A stretch of 64,000 nt of DNA, from assembly GCA_029582165.1 (NCBI GenBank), contig CM055875.1, positions 26,677,144 through 26,741,143 on the forward strand, written 5' to 3'. How positions within the stretch are numbered: the stretch's first letter is position 1; every line of letters starts with the position of its first letter. Of this stretch, positions 10,440 through 19,538 are shown piece after piece. The DNA is from Portulaca oleracea. Taxonomy: Eukaryota; Streptophyta; Magnoliopsida; Caryophyllales; Portulacaceae. The notes beneath the pieces are model-generated. The model made no database searches, had not been told where the DNA came from, and saw only the letters and a program-made list of their open reading frames with translations. The translations under genes were made by a program, and so were the position numbers.

Positions 10440-10768
10440 TTCACCGCCTCCTTCGGCGACCTCCATAACCACCGCCGCAGCCTCCGTATCCGCGGTTGCC
10501 TCCGTCGTAACCACCGCCACAGCCTCCGTATCCGCGGTTGCCTCCGCCGTATCCTCCGCCACTGTCGTCGTAATCGCAGTTGCCGCCTCCGCCGGATCCG
10601 TCGGACTGAGCCTCGTTGACCGGTGATTTGACGACCATCAAGAGTCTTCCCGTTCATTCCTTCGATTGCGTCCCTCATTGCCTGCTCGTTGGCGAAGGTG
10701 ACGAATCCGAAACCTCTAGATCTTCCGGTTTCACGGTCGTTGATGATCATTTCCGGATATATCATCAA
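10440..10768 (-). pseudogene. Glycine-rich RNA-binding protein (GRP7-like) fragment
   Basis: The C-terminal half of an RRM is clear: [18 protein letters not shown] (with the RNP1 motif RGFGFVTF) then [17 protein letters not shown]. The expected VNEAQS and the Gly-rich tail ([14 protein letters not shown] repeats) continue in another frame, consistent with one extra G near 10620. The N-terminal half of the RRM, including RNP2, is absent. In this family an intron commonly lies just before this point, so the fragment looks like a truncated genomic copy of the second exon. Family members are RNA chaperones in cold and circadian responses. Confidence 0.75.
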
Positions 10769-10974
10769 TAAAAGAATAGATCAAGTAACAGTATAGAGAA
10801 CAATATCAAGATCAAGATCAAGTAACACAATGATTCATCATAGTAACGAGAAACCAGATCGAGAGAATCCGAATCCGAATCCGAATCCAAAGCCGATTCA
10901 AATATCATATCTCTTGATCCAAACGGACCTTCGATTCGGTGACCTCTTCGTAGCTTCATAGGAGTTTGGTTAAA

Positions 10975-11214
10975 TTATGCAGAGTTGTTCAGGACCCATT
11001 CCACCAAGGTCGAAACTCCAAAACCAGTTGCTGAATGTTTCTTCTCATTCCAAACAGGACTAGCCATGTCTATATGCATCCACTCAACTTTCACGTCCAC
11101 AAACTGCACCACAAGGTTTTCAAAATCAACAATCGCAAAATTACAGCAGTCCAAAGCCATAATTGACCGATAGGACTTTAAATACGCATAAGGTTGTAGC
11201 AGGGGAATTAGCAA
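10975..11214 (-). CDS. Unrecognised 79-codon reading frame
   Basis: ATG at 11214 to stop at 10975. It contains DFENLVVQFVDVKVEWMHIDMASP and is of mixed, protein-like composition rather than low complexity. I do not recognise the family. It could be a gene or retroelement fragment next to the RRM fragment, or chance. Confidence 0.2.
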   Translation of the reverse strand: MLIPLLQPYAYLKSYRSIMALDCCNFAIVDFENLVVQFVDVKVEWMHIDMASPVWNEKKHSATGFGVSTLVEWVLNNSA

Positions 11215-11730
11215 AACAAATCACCAGTTTTTAGTGTTTGGGTGTGGTTTTTTAAAGTTTTTCCAAAGTAAAATCGTATATATGAGTATGTATGGGTTTT
11301 GTTCAATGTTTTTTAAAGTAAAATTGAATCTATAATGTCTTTTTATTTGGGTTTTGTGGATAGCGGACCTGTTTTGATTCAATCTGGAAATGAGTTGGGC
11401 AAGTGGTTTTGTGAAATTTTGGTCGTCAATCTTAATTATGAACACTATTTTTGATTTCCAAAAAGGTAAGGTAATTTCCAATTTTTGGAAATTATGGTAG
11501 TTATGGTAATTCCCATAATATCTACCGTACATATGGCATGATCAAATCTCATTCATTGATTTTATTTATTTTTGAAATTTCTCAATTTTGTTTTTTAAAT
11601 TATATAAATTCATGTATAATTAATTAAGAATTTATTTTTTAAGGGCACATTTGTCAGTAATTGTAATCAACTAAAAAGCAAAACCAATCTTTCCCTGACC
11701 AAAAGCAACTCCATGGTTTCCGACAACTCC
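11215..11730. other. AT-rich spacer, no features seen
   Basis: AT-rich sequence without recognisable coding or terminal repeat structure. It ends where homology to the gypsy internal region begins (ATGTCACTCATTCG at 11731). Confidence 0.5.
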
Positions 11731-12033
11731 ATGTCACTCATTCGACGTTGCACTTCTAGAACCTTCTCTTCAATATGTTGAAGATTCTCCTCGAAGGTTG
11801 GTTTGGGTTTGGGTTTGGGTTTAGGGGAAAAAAGGACATCGTGTTTGCCCGAAGCATAGGACATGGAGGCCATTTGTGGAGCTTGGTTTTCTTGTGGGAT
11901 GTATTGTAACGCCTCGGCCCCCTCCCGGGCCGCGGACATTACCAATAACTACTTTAAGGATCATTGACTAGCCCCACAAATCACCACGAGTTTTTCTAGC
12001 GTGCTTTGTCCTCGCTCACACGCTGCCTAGGAA

Positions 12034-12115
12034 AACTTCCCAGGAGGTCACCCATCCTAGTACTACTCTCAACCAAGCACGCTTAACTGAGGAGTTCCCA
12101 ACAGATGAGCTACCA
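12034..12115 (-). promoter_or_regulatory. 5S rRNA-like pol III promoter region in TRIM LTR (3' copy)
   Basis: On the minus strand this matches plant 5S rRNA from GAACTC-like sequence through the A-box region AGTTAAGCGTGCTTGG, GAGAGTAGTACTAGG, the internal element GATGGGTGACC, and CTCCTGGGAAGT. The first and last parts of 5S are missing or degraded, so it is not a true 5S gene. Confidence 0.85.
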
Positions 12116-12461
12116 TAAAAGAAGGTGCACGTTGGTGATATGAGTAGTCATTTCAAACCCTTTAAGCCACACTTGATCCATATATCCGGGGTGTTACAAT
12201 CACCCCCACTTAAGCGCACAACGTCCTCGTTGTGCCTCAACACACACCAGAATCTTTGCCCCGCTAGGTGACTGCCCATGGCTCTCCCGTCCACTGGTGC
12301 AACTCACGGTCGCGGGTCGGCTCTGATACCATCTGTAACGCCCTGGCCCCTCCCGGGCCGCGGACATTACCGGGAACGACTTCAAGGATCGTTGACTAGC
12401 CCCACAAATCACCACGAGTCTTTCCAGCGTGCTTCGTCCTCGCTCACACGCTGCCTGGGAA

Positions 12462-12543
12462 AACTTCCCAGGAGGTAACCCATCCTAGTATTACTCTCAA
12501 CCAAGCACGCTTAACTGAGGAGTTCCCAACGGATGAGCTACCA
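12462..12543 (-). promoter_or_regulatory. 5S rRNA-like pol III promoter region in TRIM LTR (5' copy)
   Basis: Same structure as in the other LTR. The A-box AGTTAAGCGTGCTTGG is intact, while the internal element reads GATGGGTTACC with one change. Conservation of the 5S-like core in both LTRs is the hallmark of the family. Confidence 0.85.
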
Positions 12544-13101
12544 TAAAAGAAGGTGCACCTTGGTGATATGAGTAGTCATTTCAAATCCTTTAAGCCACAC
12601 TTTATCCATATATCCGGGGTGTTACATGTATAATTTGAGCGGATGGAGGTTTGAGTTCTTTGTAGCTAGGAAATTTTGAGAAGGGGTTTTTTGCGAGGCT
12701 AATTTTGTGGGGAAAGATAGGGTGAAACCGGCAAGGTGAATACACCAAGAAGAACAGACCCCGAAGATCACACAACCATCACCATCAACATCCACCAACA
12801 AAAGAACCACCAACACAACAAAATCCCACAATCATTTCATCGAACACTTTCAGTGCACAATTTCCAACTTTCACCTTAAAGCTCTAATAATACTTCCAAC
12901 CATTCAATAACAATCAAGAACAACAATAACACCCAACAACAATGGATGAACACAGGGAATGGGGGTACCCAAATTGCTTAACAATATCAATAACACCAAG
13001 AACACCAAAAATCACCACCACACAACAAAAAGAACAATTCCGGGCACAAACAAGAAATCTCTAACAAAACTATGAGTTCTATGCCTAGCTCTGATACCAA
13101 A

Positions 13102-14087
13102 TGGAGAGTATGCGCGGAAGCCTAGGGTCTAAATAAAATATGTGGATGATGGAAATCCACCCATAGAACTCATAAACACTATGAACCATTTTTTAGGGTT
13201 TTTGGATTAATGAAGATAAACATGAAATTAAAAGATATGGACAATGCTAAAGAGAGAAATCTCACCAAATTGAACTTAGATGATCAAACACTTGCACAAG
13301 GATCTCCCACAAGCAAAGAGTATTGAATCACCCAAGAAATCTCACAAAGAGTAGAGGATAAACACCCACTCACAAAGAAGAGAAATCACAAAGTAACTTC
13401 CACCCAAAGGATTAGCTTTCATTGCAATAGGGTTTGAAAACCCACAATTACAAACTCTCTAATTGAGAGGAATTTTCTTGAGTCTAACTCCTAAACATTA
13501 ATCATCAAAATCTCCTAGAAAAGTGTGTTAACCAAGTATTTATACTAGGGTAAAACAAAACAAAACACAGTGTTTAACAGCCGCACAACACACGCATAAA
13601 CAAGCTGTCGCGGGCGCGACGACCCACTGTCCGGAACAGCCGTGTGCTTCCTGAAATATGTCGCGGGCGCGACAAGGTGTTTCGCGGGTGCGACCACCTC
13701 CTGCCCCAAGTTCTCCTGGGCCTACTCCCGAGTGTCGCGGGCGTTACAAGGTCTGTCACGGGCGCGACTGAGCTAACTCGGGCGCGACCGCTTGCTGTTT
13801 ATGGCACTGCTTCCTGCTTGAAGTTTATTGACTCTGGGACTATACCTGAACCTCGATTACTCGATGCTTCTCATTACGAGACGGTCTGGTATGACCACGA
13901 TCGGACGACTCGCCTTAACTATGCCAACCCGATACTCATCAACCCACCCTTTGAGAAAGTATATCGGTTCTTGAAAATGCCCGGGTGAGCGTGTTTAGTG
14001 TGGAAATGCTGGGTTGGGATTTCTTCCTTCTTGTCATCATCCACAAGCCCGGCTTTGGAAGCTCGGACCCAAACCCAACACGGTTCA
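13102..14087 (-). repeat. Shared LTR of the gypsy tandem (986 bp)
   Basis: On the plus strand TGGAGAGTATGCGCGG...CCCAACACGGTTCA; in minus orientation TGAACCGTGTTGGG...CTCTCCA. It has a primer site on its low-coordinate side (13088-13099) and a purine tract on its high-coordinate side (14088-14100). It is therefore at once the 3' LTR of the element to the right and the 5' LTR of the partial copy to the left. A minus-strand TATA (TATAAATA, 13537-13544) is followed upstream by a palindrome cluster (13607-13800). Confidence 0.85.
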
Positions 14088-14100
14088 TACTCCCCCTCTT
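14088..14100 (-). other. Polypurine tract of the gypsy element
   Basis: Minus-strand AAGAGGGGGAGTA abuts the LTR start TGAACCG exactly, as expected for the plus-strand primer next to a 3' LTR. Confidence 0.8.
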
Positions 14101-14122
14101 GAAAAAGTGTTGCCCTCAACTC

Positions 14123-14887
14123 TTAGGGGTTAAAACCGAGGCACTCTCCTTCAATTGGCTCCGAGAAACTCCGAACATTCCGAATGCCACGAGCAATCAC
14201 ACTAGATACCCAACAAGCATCAAACCCCACAATATACCCATCGTCCAAATGAAAGAAGGAGGTAGGAGGCTTGTTTAGTGGAGGTAAGGGGTTAAGGAAT
14301 GGAAGAGGAAATTTTTGTGGTGCTTGGGAACTCTTACTCTCACTATGGTCGCCATTTCGCAAAAGTAAAGCCCGATGTGGCTTTCCTTTGCTCGAAGCAC
14401 TCTCATCGCGTGTTTCACTCTCTTGGAGGTTTCTCTTCTCACTTCCCACCCCGGTTTGTGGTGTATCGATTTCGAAAGGAGGTAAAGAAATGAGTTTGAG
14501 TTTCTCTTCTCCCATACGGATAGTGTAAGTGTTCTTCCGACCATCATGGATAACATGCCGATCAAATTGCCAAGGTCTACGAAGTAGTGAATGGCAAGCA
14601 TCCATGGGGACAACATCACAAAGAACACTATCCTCATAAGAACCAGCGGAGAAAGAGACCAAGACTTGTTGGGTTACCTCGAAGTCGCCACCATTTTTTA
14701 GCCCTTGCAAGCTATACGGTTGAGGATGAGCCGAGACCGACAATTGGAGTTTCTCAACTATGTAGGTAGATGCCAAGTTGGTGCAACTCCCACCGTCGAT
14801 GATGACCTTGCACACCTTCTCGTCGACGGTGAAACAAGTTCGGAAGATATTCTTCCGTTGAGAGTTATCCCGGGAATCCTTGGTCAT
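14123..14887 (-). pseudogene. Gypsy aspartic protease with non-coding tail
   Basis: ATG at 14887; a single open frame of 254 codons. The retropepsin active site is VIIDGGSCTNLAS at about residues 27-39, followed by the family-typical QQVLVSFSAGSYEDSVLCDVVPMDACH and LLRRPWQFDRHVIHDGRKN blocks. The rest is Lys/Pro/Ser-rich and leads straight to the purine tract: RT, RNase H and integrase are absent. The element therefore carries gag and protease only and must have been mobilised in trans, or it is an internal-deletion derivative of a chromovirus-like element. Confidence 0.75.
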
Positions 14888-14967
14888 GATAAAGGATCGC
14901 CTAGGAGTTGAACTCTCCCCTTCTTGTGCACGAACCTCAACACTAGTCTTTAGAACCTCCAGTGTGG

Positions 14968-15712
14968 CTACCTCACTTGCTTTGGAGCTTTAAACCATCT
15001 TCGTGGGGCATTGGGCTTGGTAGTGGCCATAAACCCGACATGTGAAGCATTTACTACCCTTGATCTTCCAAAGATATTTCGCACTTTTCTTATGAGCTCA
15101 CGAAGATGGTTTGGGTAGCTTTGGAGTTCGACTTCCCTTGGATGAAGCCTTACTCCAAGAATGAGCACTTCCCTTCCTAGAAGGCCATGAAGCAACCTTC
15201 TCCTCCATTCTTCTTCCTCGAGAACCACCATATCGTTAATCATCAAAATACCTCGAATAACCACTATGGTGCGTTCTAGAAGACCAAGTTGAAATACCAC
15301 GATCCCATTTCGAGGACTCTAGTTGCGTAGGGGTCATAGCATAGAGTATGTCACTCATTCGACGTTGCACTTCTAAAACCTTCTCTTCGATACGTTGAAG
15401 ATTCTCCTCAAAGGTTGGTTTGGGTTTGGGTTTAGGGGAAAAAAGGACATCATGTTTACCTGAAGCATAGGACATGGAGGCCGTTTGTGGAGATTGGTTT
15501 TCTTGTGGGATGTATAATTTGAGCTGATGGAGGTTTGGGTTCTTTGTAGCTAGGAAATTTTGAGGGGGGGTTTGCGAGGCTAATTTTGTGGGGAAAGATG
15601 GGGTGAAACCGGCAAGGTGAATGCACCAAGAAGAACAAACCCGGAAGATCACACAACCATCACCAACAACATCCACCAACAAAAGAACCACCAACACAAC
15701 AAAATCCCACAA
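14968..15712 (-). pseudogene. Gypsy gag remnant with zinc knuckle in a shifted frame
   Basis: The N-terminal frame (15236-15712) carries PTFEENLQRIEEKVLEVQRRMSD, a gag-like coiled segment. The next frame (14968-15300) is basic. The CCHC knuckle CFTCRVYGHYQAQC is encoded at about 15008-15050 but in a different frame from the surrounding ORF, so at least one frameshift lies between. Confidence 0.65.
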
Positions 15713-15968
15713 TCATTTCATCGAATACCTTCCGTGCACAATTTCCAACTTTCACAACAAAGCTCCAATAATACTTCCAACCATTCAATAACAATCAAGA
15801 ACAACAATAACACCCAACAACAATGGATGAACATAGGGAATGGGGGTACCCAAATTGCTCAACAATATCAATAACACCAAGAACACCAAAAATCACCACC
15901 ACACAACAACAAGAACAATTCCGGGCACAAACAAGAAATCTCTAACAAAACTATGAGTTCTATGCCTA

Positions 15969-15980
15969 GCTCTGATACCA
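15969..15980 (-). other. Primer binding site of the gypsy element
   Basis: Minus-strand TGGTATCAGAGC 2 nt inside LTR 15983-17029, matching initiator tRNA-Met. An identical copy is at 13088-13099. Confidence 0.85.
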
Positions 15981-15982
15981 AA

Positions 15983-17029
15983 TGGAGAGTATGCGCGGAA
16001 GCCTATGGTCTAAATAAAATATGTGGATGATGGAAATCCACCCATAGAACTCATAAACACTATGAACCATTTTTTAGGGTTTTTGGATTAATGAAGATAA
16101 ACATGAAATTAAAAGATATGGACAATGCTAAAGAGAGAAATCTCACCAAATTGAACTTAGATGATCAAACACTTGTACAAGGAACTCCCACAAGCAAAGA
16201 GCATTGAATCACCCAAGAAATCTCACAAATAGTAGAGGATAAACACCCACTCACAAAGAAGAGAAATCACAAAGCAACTTCCACCCAAAGGATTAGCTTT
16301 CATTGCAATAGGGTTTGAAAACCCACAATTACAAACTCTCAAATTGAGAGGAATTTTCTTGAGTCTAACTTCCAAACATTAATCATCAAAATCTCCTAGA
16401 ATAGTGTGATAACCAAGTATTTATACTAGGGGGGAAACGGAACAAAACACAACGTTTAACAGCCGCACAACACGTGCAGAAACAAGCTGTCGTGGGCGGG
16501 ACGACCCACTGTCCGGAACAACCCTGTGCTTCCCGAAATGCGTTGCGGGCGCTACAAGGTGTGTCGCGGGTGTGACCACCTCCTGCCCCAAGTTCTCCTG
16601 GGCCTGCTGCCGAGTGTCGCGGGCGTTACAAGGTCTGTCACGGGCGCGACGCCCAGACCAGAACAATGTCGTGGGCGCGACCGCTTGCTGTTTGTGGCGC
16701 TGCTTCCTGCTTGAAGTTTATTGACTCTGGGACTATATCCGAACCCCAATTCCTCGATGCTTCTCATCTCGAGACGACCCGGTATGACCCCGAGGCTCAC
16801 GGGGTTGGTTGAGAAAACCCCGAGCCTCTCCAAGCTCCAACATCGGACGACTCGCCTTAACCATGCCAACTCGATACTCATCAACCCACCCTTTGATAAG
16901 GTATATCGGTTCTTGAAAATGGCCGGGTGAGCGGGTTTAGTGTGGAAATGTCGGGTCGAGATTTCTTACTTCTTGTCATCATCCACAAGCCCGACTTTGG
17001 AAGCTCGGACCCGAACCCAACACGGTTCA
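15983..17029 (-). repeat. 5' LTR of the gypsy element (1047 bp)
   Basis: Homologous throughout to 13102-14087, with the same termini, minus-strand TATA (16418-16425) and palindrome cluster (about 16490-16680). It has about 60 extra bases near 16780-16840 containing the inverted pair CCCCGAGGCTC/GAGCCTC. No purine tract lies on its right, so this is the outer end of the tandem structure. Confidence 0.85.
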
Positions 17030-17205
17030 CACCGCGAGATGGATTCCGTCATTATTGCCACTGTTACTAATTTGTCACGCCCTCAACACCACCACCATGA
17101 TACAGACCAGATCGTGGAAGGTCGGTACTCGGTAACCATGGTGGCTGGTCTCCGGCGATGGCAGGCCGTCAAAACCCGCCGAAGCAGCGACAAGTAGATG
17201 GTGGA

Positions 17206-17500
17206 AATAATGACAATGGAGCCGAGTGGTCGGAGAAGGGCACCTTCGTCCTTTTAGAAGTTTGGGGTGAGCGGTTTCTCCAACTGAGAAGCGAAGACTG
17301 GAACGACGTCGCAGAGAGGGTGTCAGATCGGTGTTGAAAACGAAAGTTTCAGTCTTCGATTATTGGAATAGGTTCAACGCTTTGAAGATTAGGTACAAGA
17401 AGGAGAAATCTAAAGTGGGTGTATCAGGTAGTGCACATAGCAAATGGGTTTATTTGAGAAAGATGGATGCTTTGATGACAATGTACGTCCGCAATTCGAT
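17206..17500 (+). pseudogene. Trihelix (Myb/SANT-like) transcription factor fragment
   Basis: The frame near 17222 reads EWSEKGTFVLLEVWGERFLQL then EDWNDVAERVSDR, the trihelix DNA-binding domain with its conserved tryptophans. After a stop and frame change it continues at 17340 with FDYWNRFNALKIRYKKEKSKV and a SKWVYLRKMDALM block, which matches the third helix and the Y/W-F..LD.L end of ASIL-type trihelix proteins. The bases between that would encode the conserved Lys-Asp-Cys-Lys-Asn region are altered. The rest of the gene is absent. Confidence 0.65.
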
Positions 17501-17819
17501 TTTCACGATCGATTCATAGTCCACCTTTCACGATCGCTCCACACTCCGCAATCCGTCTTTCACGCAAATGATCACCATCGTGCGTTGTTCTGAGATTCGG
17601 CCAGGGCTACAAAGACAACCTCGTTGCCGGATGTTACCATCACCATAATCGACCCTAGAAACAAATCTTTTGGACAACAGCGAGGGCAGCATCGCGGGGG
17701 ACGGGGAGGGACTGAGTAGTGATGGGTTTACATCGGAAGGAGAGGAAGATGATTGTCGGACTCCATCTCATGGTGGTTGTTGCTTTGGCGACCTTTCGTC
17801 GGAAAAAATGGAGGCTGGT

Positions 17820-18019
17820 GGCGGGTCCATGGGTAGGTCCACGGGTCCATGGGTAGGTCCACGGGTCTGTGTCTGGACCTGGACACGGACCCGCCAAATT
17901 TTTAATGGACCCAGACCCGCCCCGAACCCGATGGGTCCAAATTTTTTAGACCCAGACCCGCCTAAATGGGGCGGGTACGAGCGGGTCTGGGGCAGGTCCA
18001 ACACCCATTGCCATCCCTA
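17820..18019. mobile_element. Possible truncated hAT MITE
   Basis: The right end reads TTGCCATCCCTA, identical to the hAT MITE terminus at 38682. The interior is made of repeated GGGTC/GACCC words (GGGTCCATGGGTAGGTCC). The matching left end TAGGGATGGCAA and an 8-bp duplication were not found, so the left part is lost or has drifted. Confidence 0.4.
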
Positions 18020-18107
18020 GCGGAGATGAGGTACTTGGTGGTGTTGTCGGGTCCACAAACACCTCGTTCCCGACGGCGATGGCCTCGATTTGTAGGGGTC
18101 CACAAAT

Positions 18108-18266
18108 CAGGGAGGACTCCAGGCTCTCGCCTACGTCGCCGTCCTCGTCGGCGACCACCTCAAAATTCACTTCAATGCGTTGGTTCCGGTCGCCGTGGAG
18201 CGTTTGGGGGATGGGAAACAGCCAGTGAGGGATGCTGCTCGACGACTCCTGCTCACTCTCATGGAG
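18108..18266 (+). pseudogene. CLASP exon fragment ending at a splice donor
   Basis: The frame reads QGGLQALAYVAV, GDHLKIHFNALVPVAVERL, then GDGKQPVRDAARRLLLTLMEV, closely matching the first TOG-like domain of plant CLASP (CLIP-associated microtubule protein). The match ends at ATG GAG followed at once by GTATGG, a good splice donor, and the following 270 bp are T-rich, intron-like and partly tandemly duplicated. Upstream, CLASP similarity fades within a few codons. It is a genomic, not processed, gene fragment. Confidence 0.75.
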
Positions 18267-18540
18267 GTATGGAAATGGAGGTTTCAGTGCTTCTCCTTCT
18301 GTTTAGCATGATTATGTGCTTTGTGTTTGTTGTGGATGCTTGATTTTCGAATTTACTCTCATTGAGGTTTGGCAATGGCGATTTCAGTTCTACTTCTGTT
18401 GAGCATGATTCTGTGGTGGATTCAGGATTAATTGTGTTTGTTGTGGATGCTTGATTTATCGAATTTGAGTGTCAATTTGTTTCTAGTTGTAGGAACTCTC
18501 GATTTTTTTTTGGTGTTGTGGAATTGTAACTTATCCAAAG

Positions 18541-18706
18541 CATAGTTATTAAAATCCCGATCCTGATTTACGATCCTACGATTTTATGGTCCAAAATCCT
18601 CAAAACGATTTTACTATTTACACACGATCCACGATCCTACGTGGGCTAGATTCCGATCCTAACTTCCCCATAGTTTCGAGTTAGGATCTCGATTTTAACA
18701 ACCTTG
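18541..18706. mobile_element. hAT-like MITE, TSD ATCCAAAG
   Basis: 166 bp with inverted ends CATAGTTATTAAAATC / GATTTTAACAACCTTG and a perfect 8-bp duplication ATCCAAAG (18533-18540 and 18707-18714). The interior is made of GATCC/GGATC and ACGATCCTACG words. It sits in the intron-like sequence behind the CLASP fragment. Confidence 0.8.
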
Positions 18707-18714
18707 ATCCAAAG

Positions 18715-19330
18715 AACAGAGCCTTTATAAATTTTATACATAAGGATACTTTGGACATTTTAAATAAACATTCCCATATTTTCAAATGTAAACCAAACAT
18801 TGTAACATTTTTTTTCCAAAAAAAATTTTCTCAGGAAAAATTTCGTCGGGTAAAAGTTTCCTTGGAGGCATTTGTTGGGGGAAGAACGAAAAAGATCCTT
18901 GTCTCCTTCCTTCAAATGAGCACAGCCCCGTCTTTCCCTTTCTTCAGAGACTTACTGTTGGTCTCTTACTTTCTTGGAATTGGAAATAATAGTCTCCGCT
19001 TGACTTCAGAGTGTTAGCTGACTATGACAATCAACAACTACCTACCTCGCTTCAGTAATAGTCAATGGAATTTAGAATCAGAAGACTGCCACACATAATA
19101 CCCACAGCACAACAACTAACAATATGAAATCAACACCAATCCACATGAAATGAATAAAGAAAAGCCTGCAATGCCTAAAATCCTCCACAACTACCCAGTT
19201 GATTCTGCTTCTACAACTTGAATAAGCCACATCCCTTACTGACACAGTGGGACATCAGCAGGTTCATGTATAGCTGCACTTACCAAAAATCACCCACATT
19301 TACAAGCACACATAAACAGATACATCTTTC
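18715..19330. other. Intergenic; no gene seen
   Basis: Contains the region downstream of the coiled-coil gene. No terminal repeat or conserved coding was recognised. Confidence 0.5.
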
Positions 19331-19334
19331 CTTA

Positions 19335-19340
19335 TTTATT
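19335..19340 (-). terminator. Probable polyadenylation signal of the coiled-coil gene
   Basis: AATAAA on the minus strand, about 200 bp downstream of the stop codon at 19539, in T-rich sequence. The most plausible 3' end signal for this gene. Confidence 0.5.
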
Positions 19341-19538
19341 TCATATTTGCCTTAGACAGTTAACATATGACAATATGATGATGGCTCCCCATCATGACCA
19401 AAAAAGGTAAAGATTTGGCATAACAAAAAAATGCCATCTTCAAGTCTGAAGAAAGCCTGTAGGTGTGTCAAAATGTCTCTTCCAGCAACAATATAAAGAC
19501 ATTATTTTGTGAAAAAAAAAGCAGTAGTGCGAGCCCCA

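Larger units (their letters stand above)
11905..12626 (-). mobile_element. Cassandra-type TRIM, complete, TSD TGTAT
   Basis: Two direct repeats of 294 and 293 bp (11905-12198 and 12334-12626), each TGTAAC...GTTACA, flank a 135-bp core. The core has a Met-tRNA primer site (minus GATGGTATCAGAGCC, next to 12334) and a purine tract (AAGTGGGGGTGAT) next to 12198. The 5-bp duplication TGTAT lies at 11900-11904 and 12627-12631, and the unoccupied site occurs once in the duplicated copy near 15510. Both LTRs contain a 5S rRNA-like segment, diagnostic of Cassandra. By eye they differ at about 19 positions, so it is not recent. It encodes nothing and would need another element's proteins. Confidence 0.93.
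11731..13101 (-). mobile_element. Partial second internal copy of the gypsy element, holding the TRIM
   Basis: From 11731 to 13101, minus the TRIM, the sequence matches 15348-15982 nearly base for base, including the gag N-terminus (PTFEENLQ.IEEKVLEVQRRMSD), a GGTTTG repeat encoding PKPKPK, and the primer site (13088-13099). It shares LTR 13102-14087 with the neighbouring element. Homology stops abruptly at 11731, so this copy is truncated inside gag. Confidence 0.8.

Noticed and set aside
11800..11822. GGTTTG repeat as a microsatellite of interest
   Set aside because: Short, present in both gypsy copies, and explained as the PKPKPK-coding part of gag.
12034..12115. Possible true 5S rRNA gene
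   Set aside because: Only the middle of 5S matches, both copies lie inside TRIM LTRs at the same position, and the 5S ends are missing.
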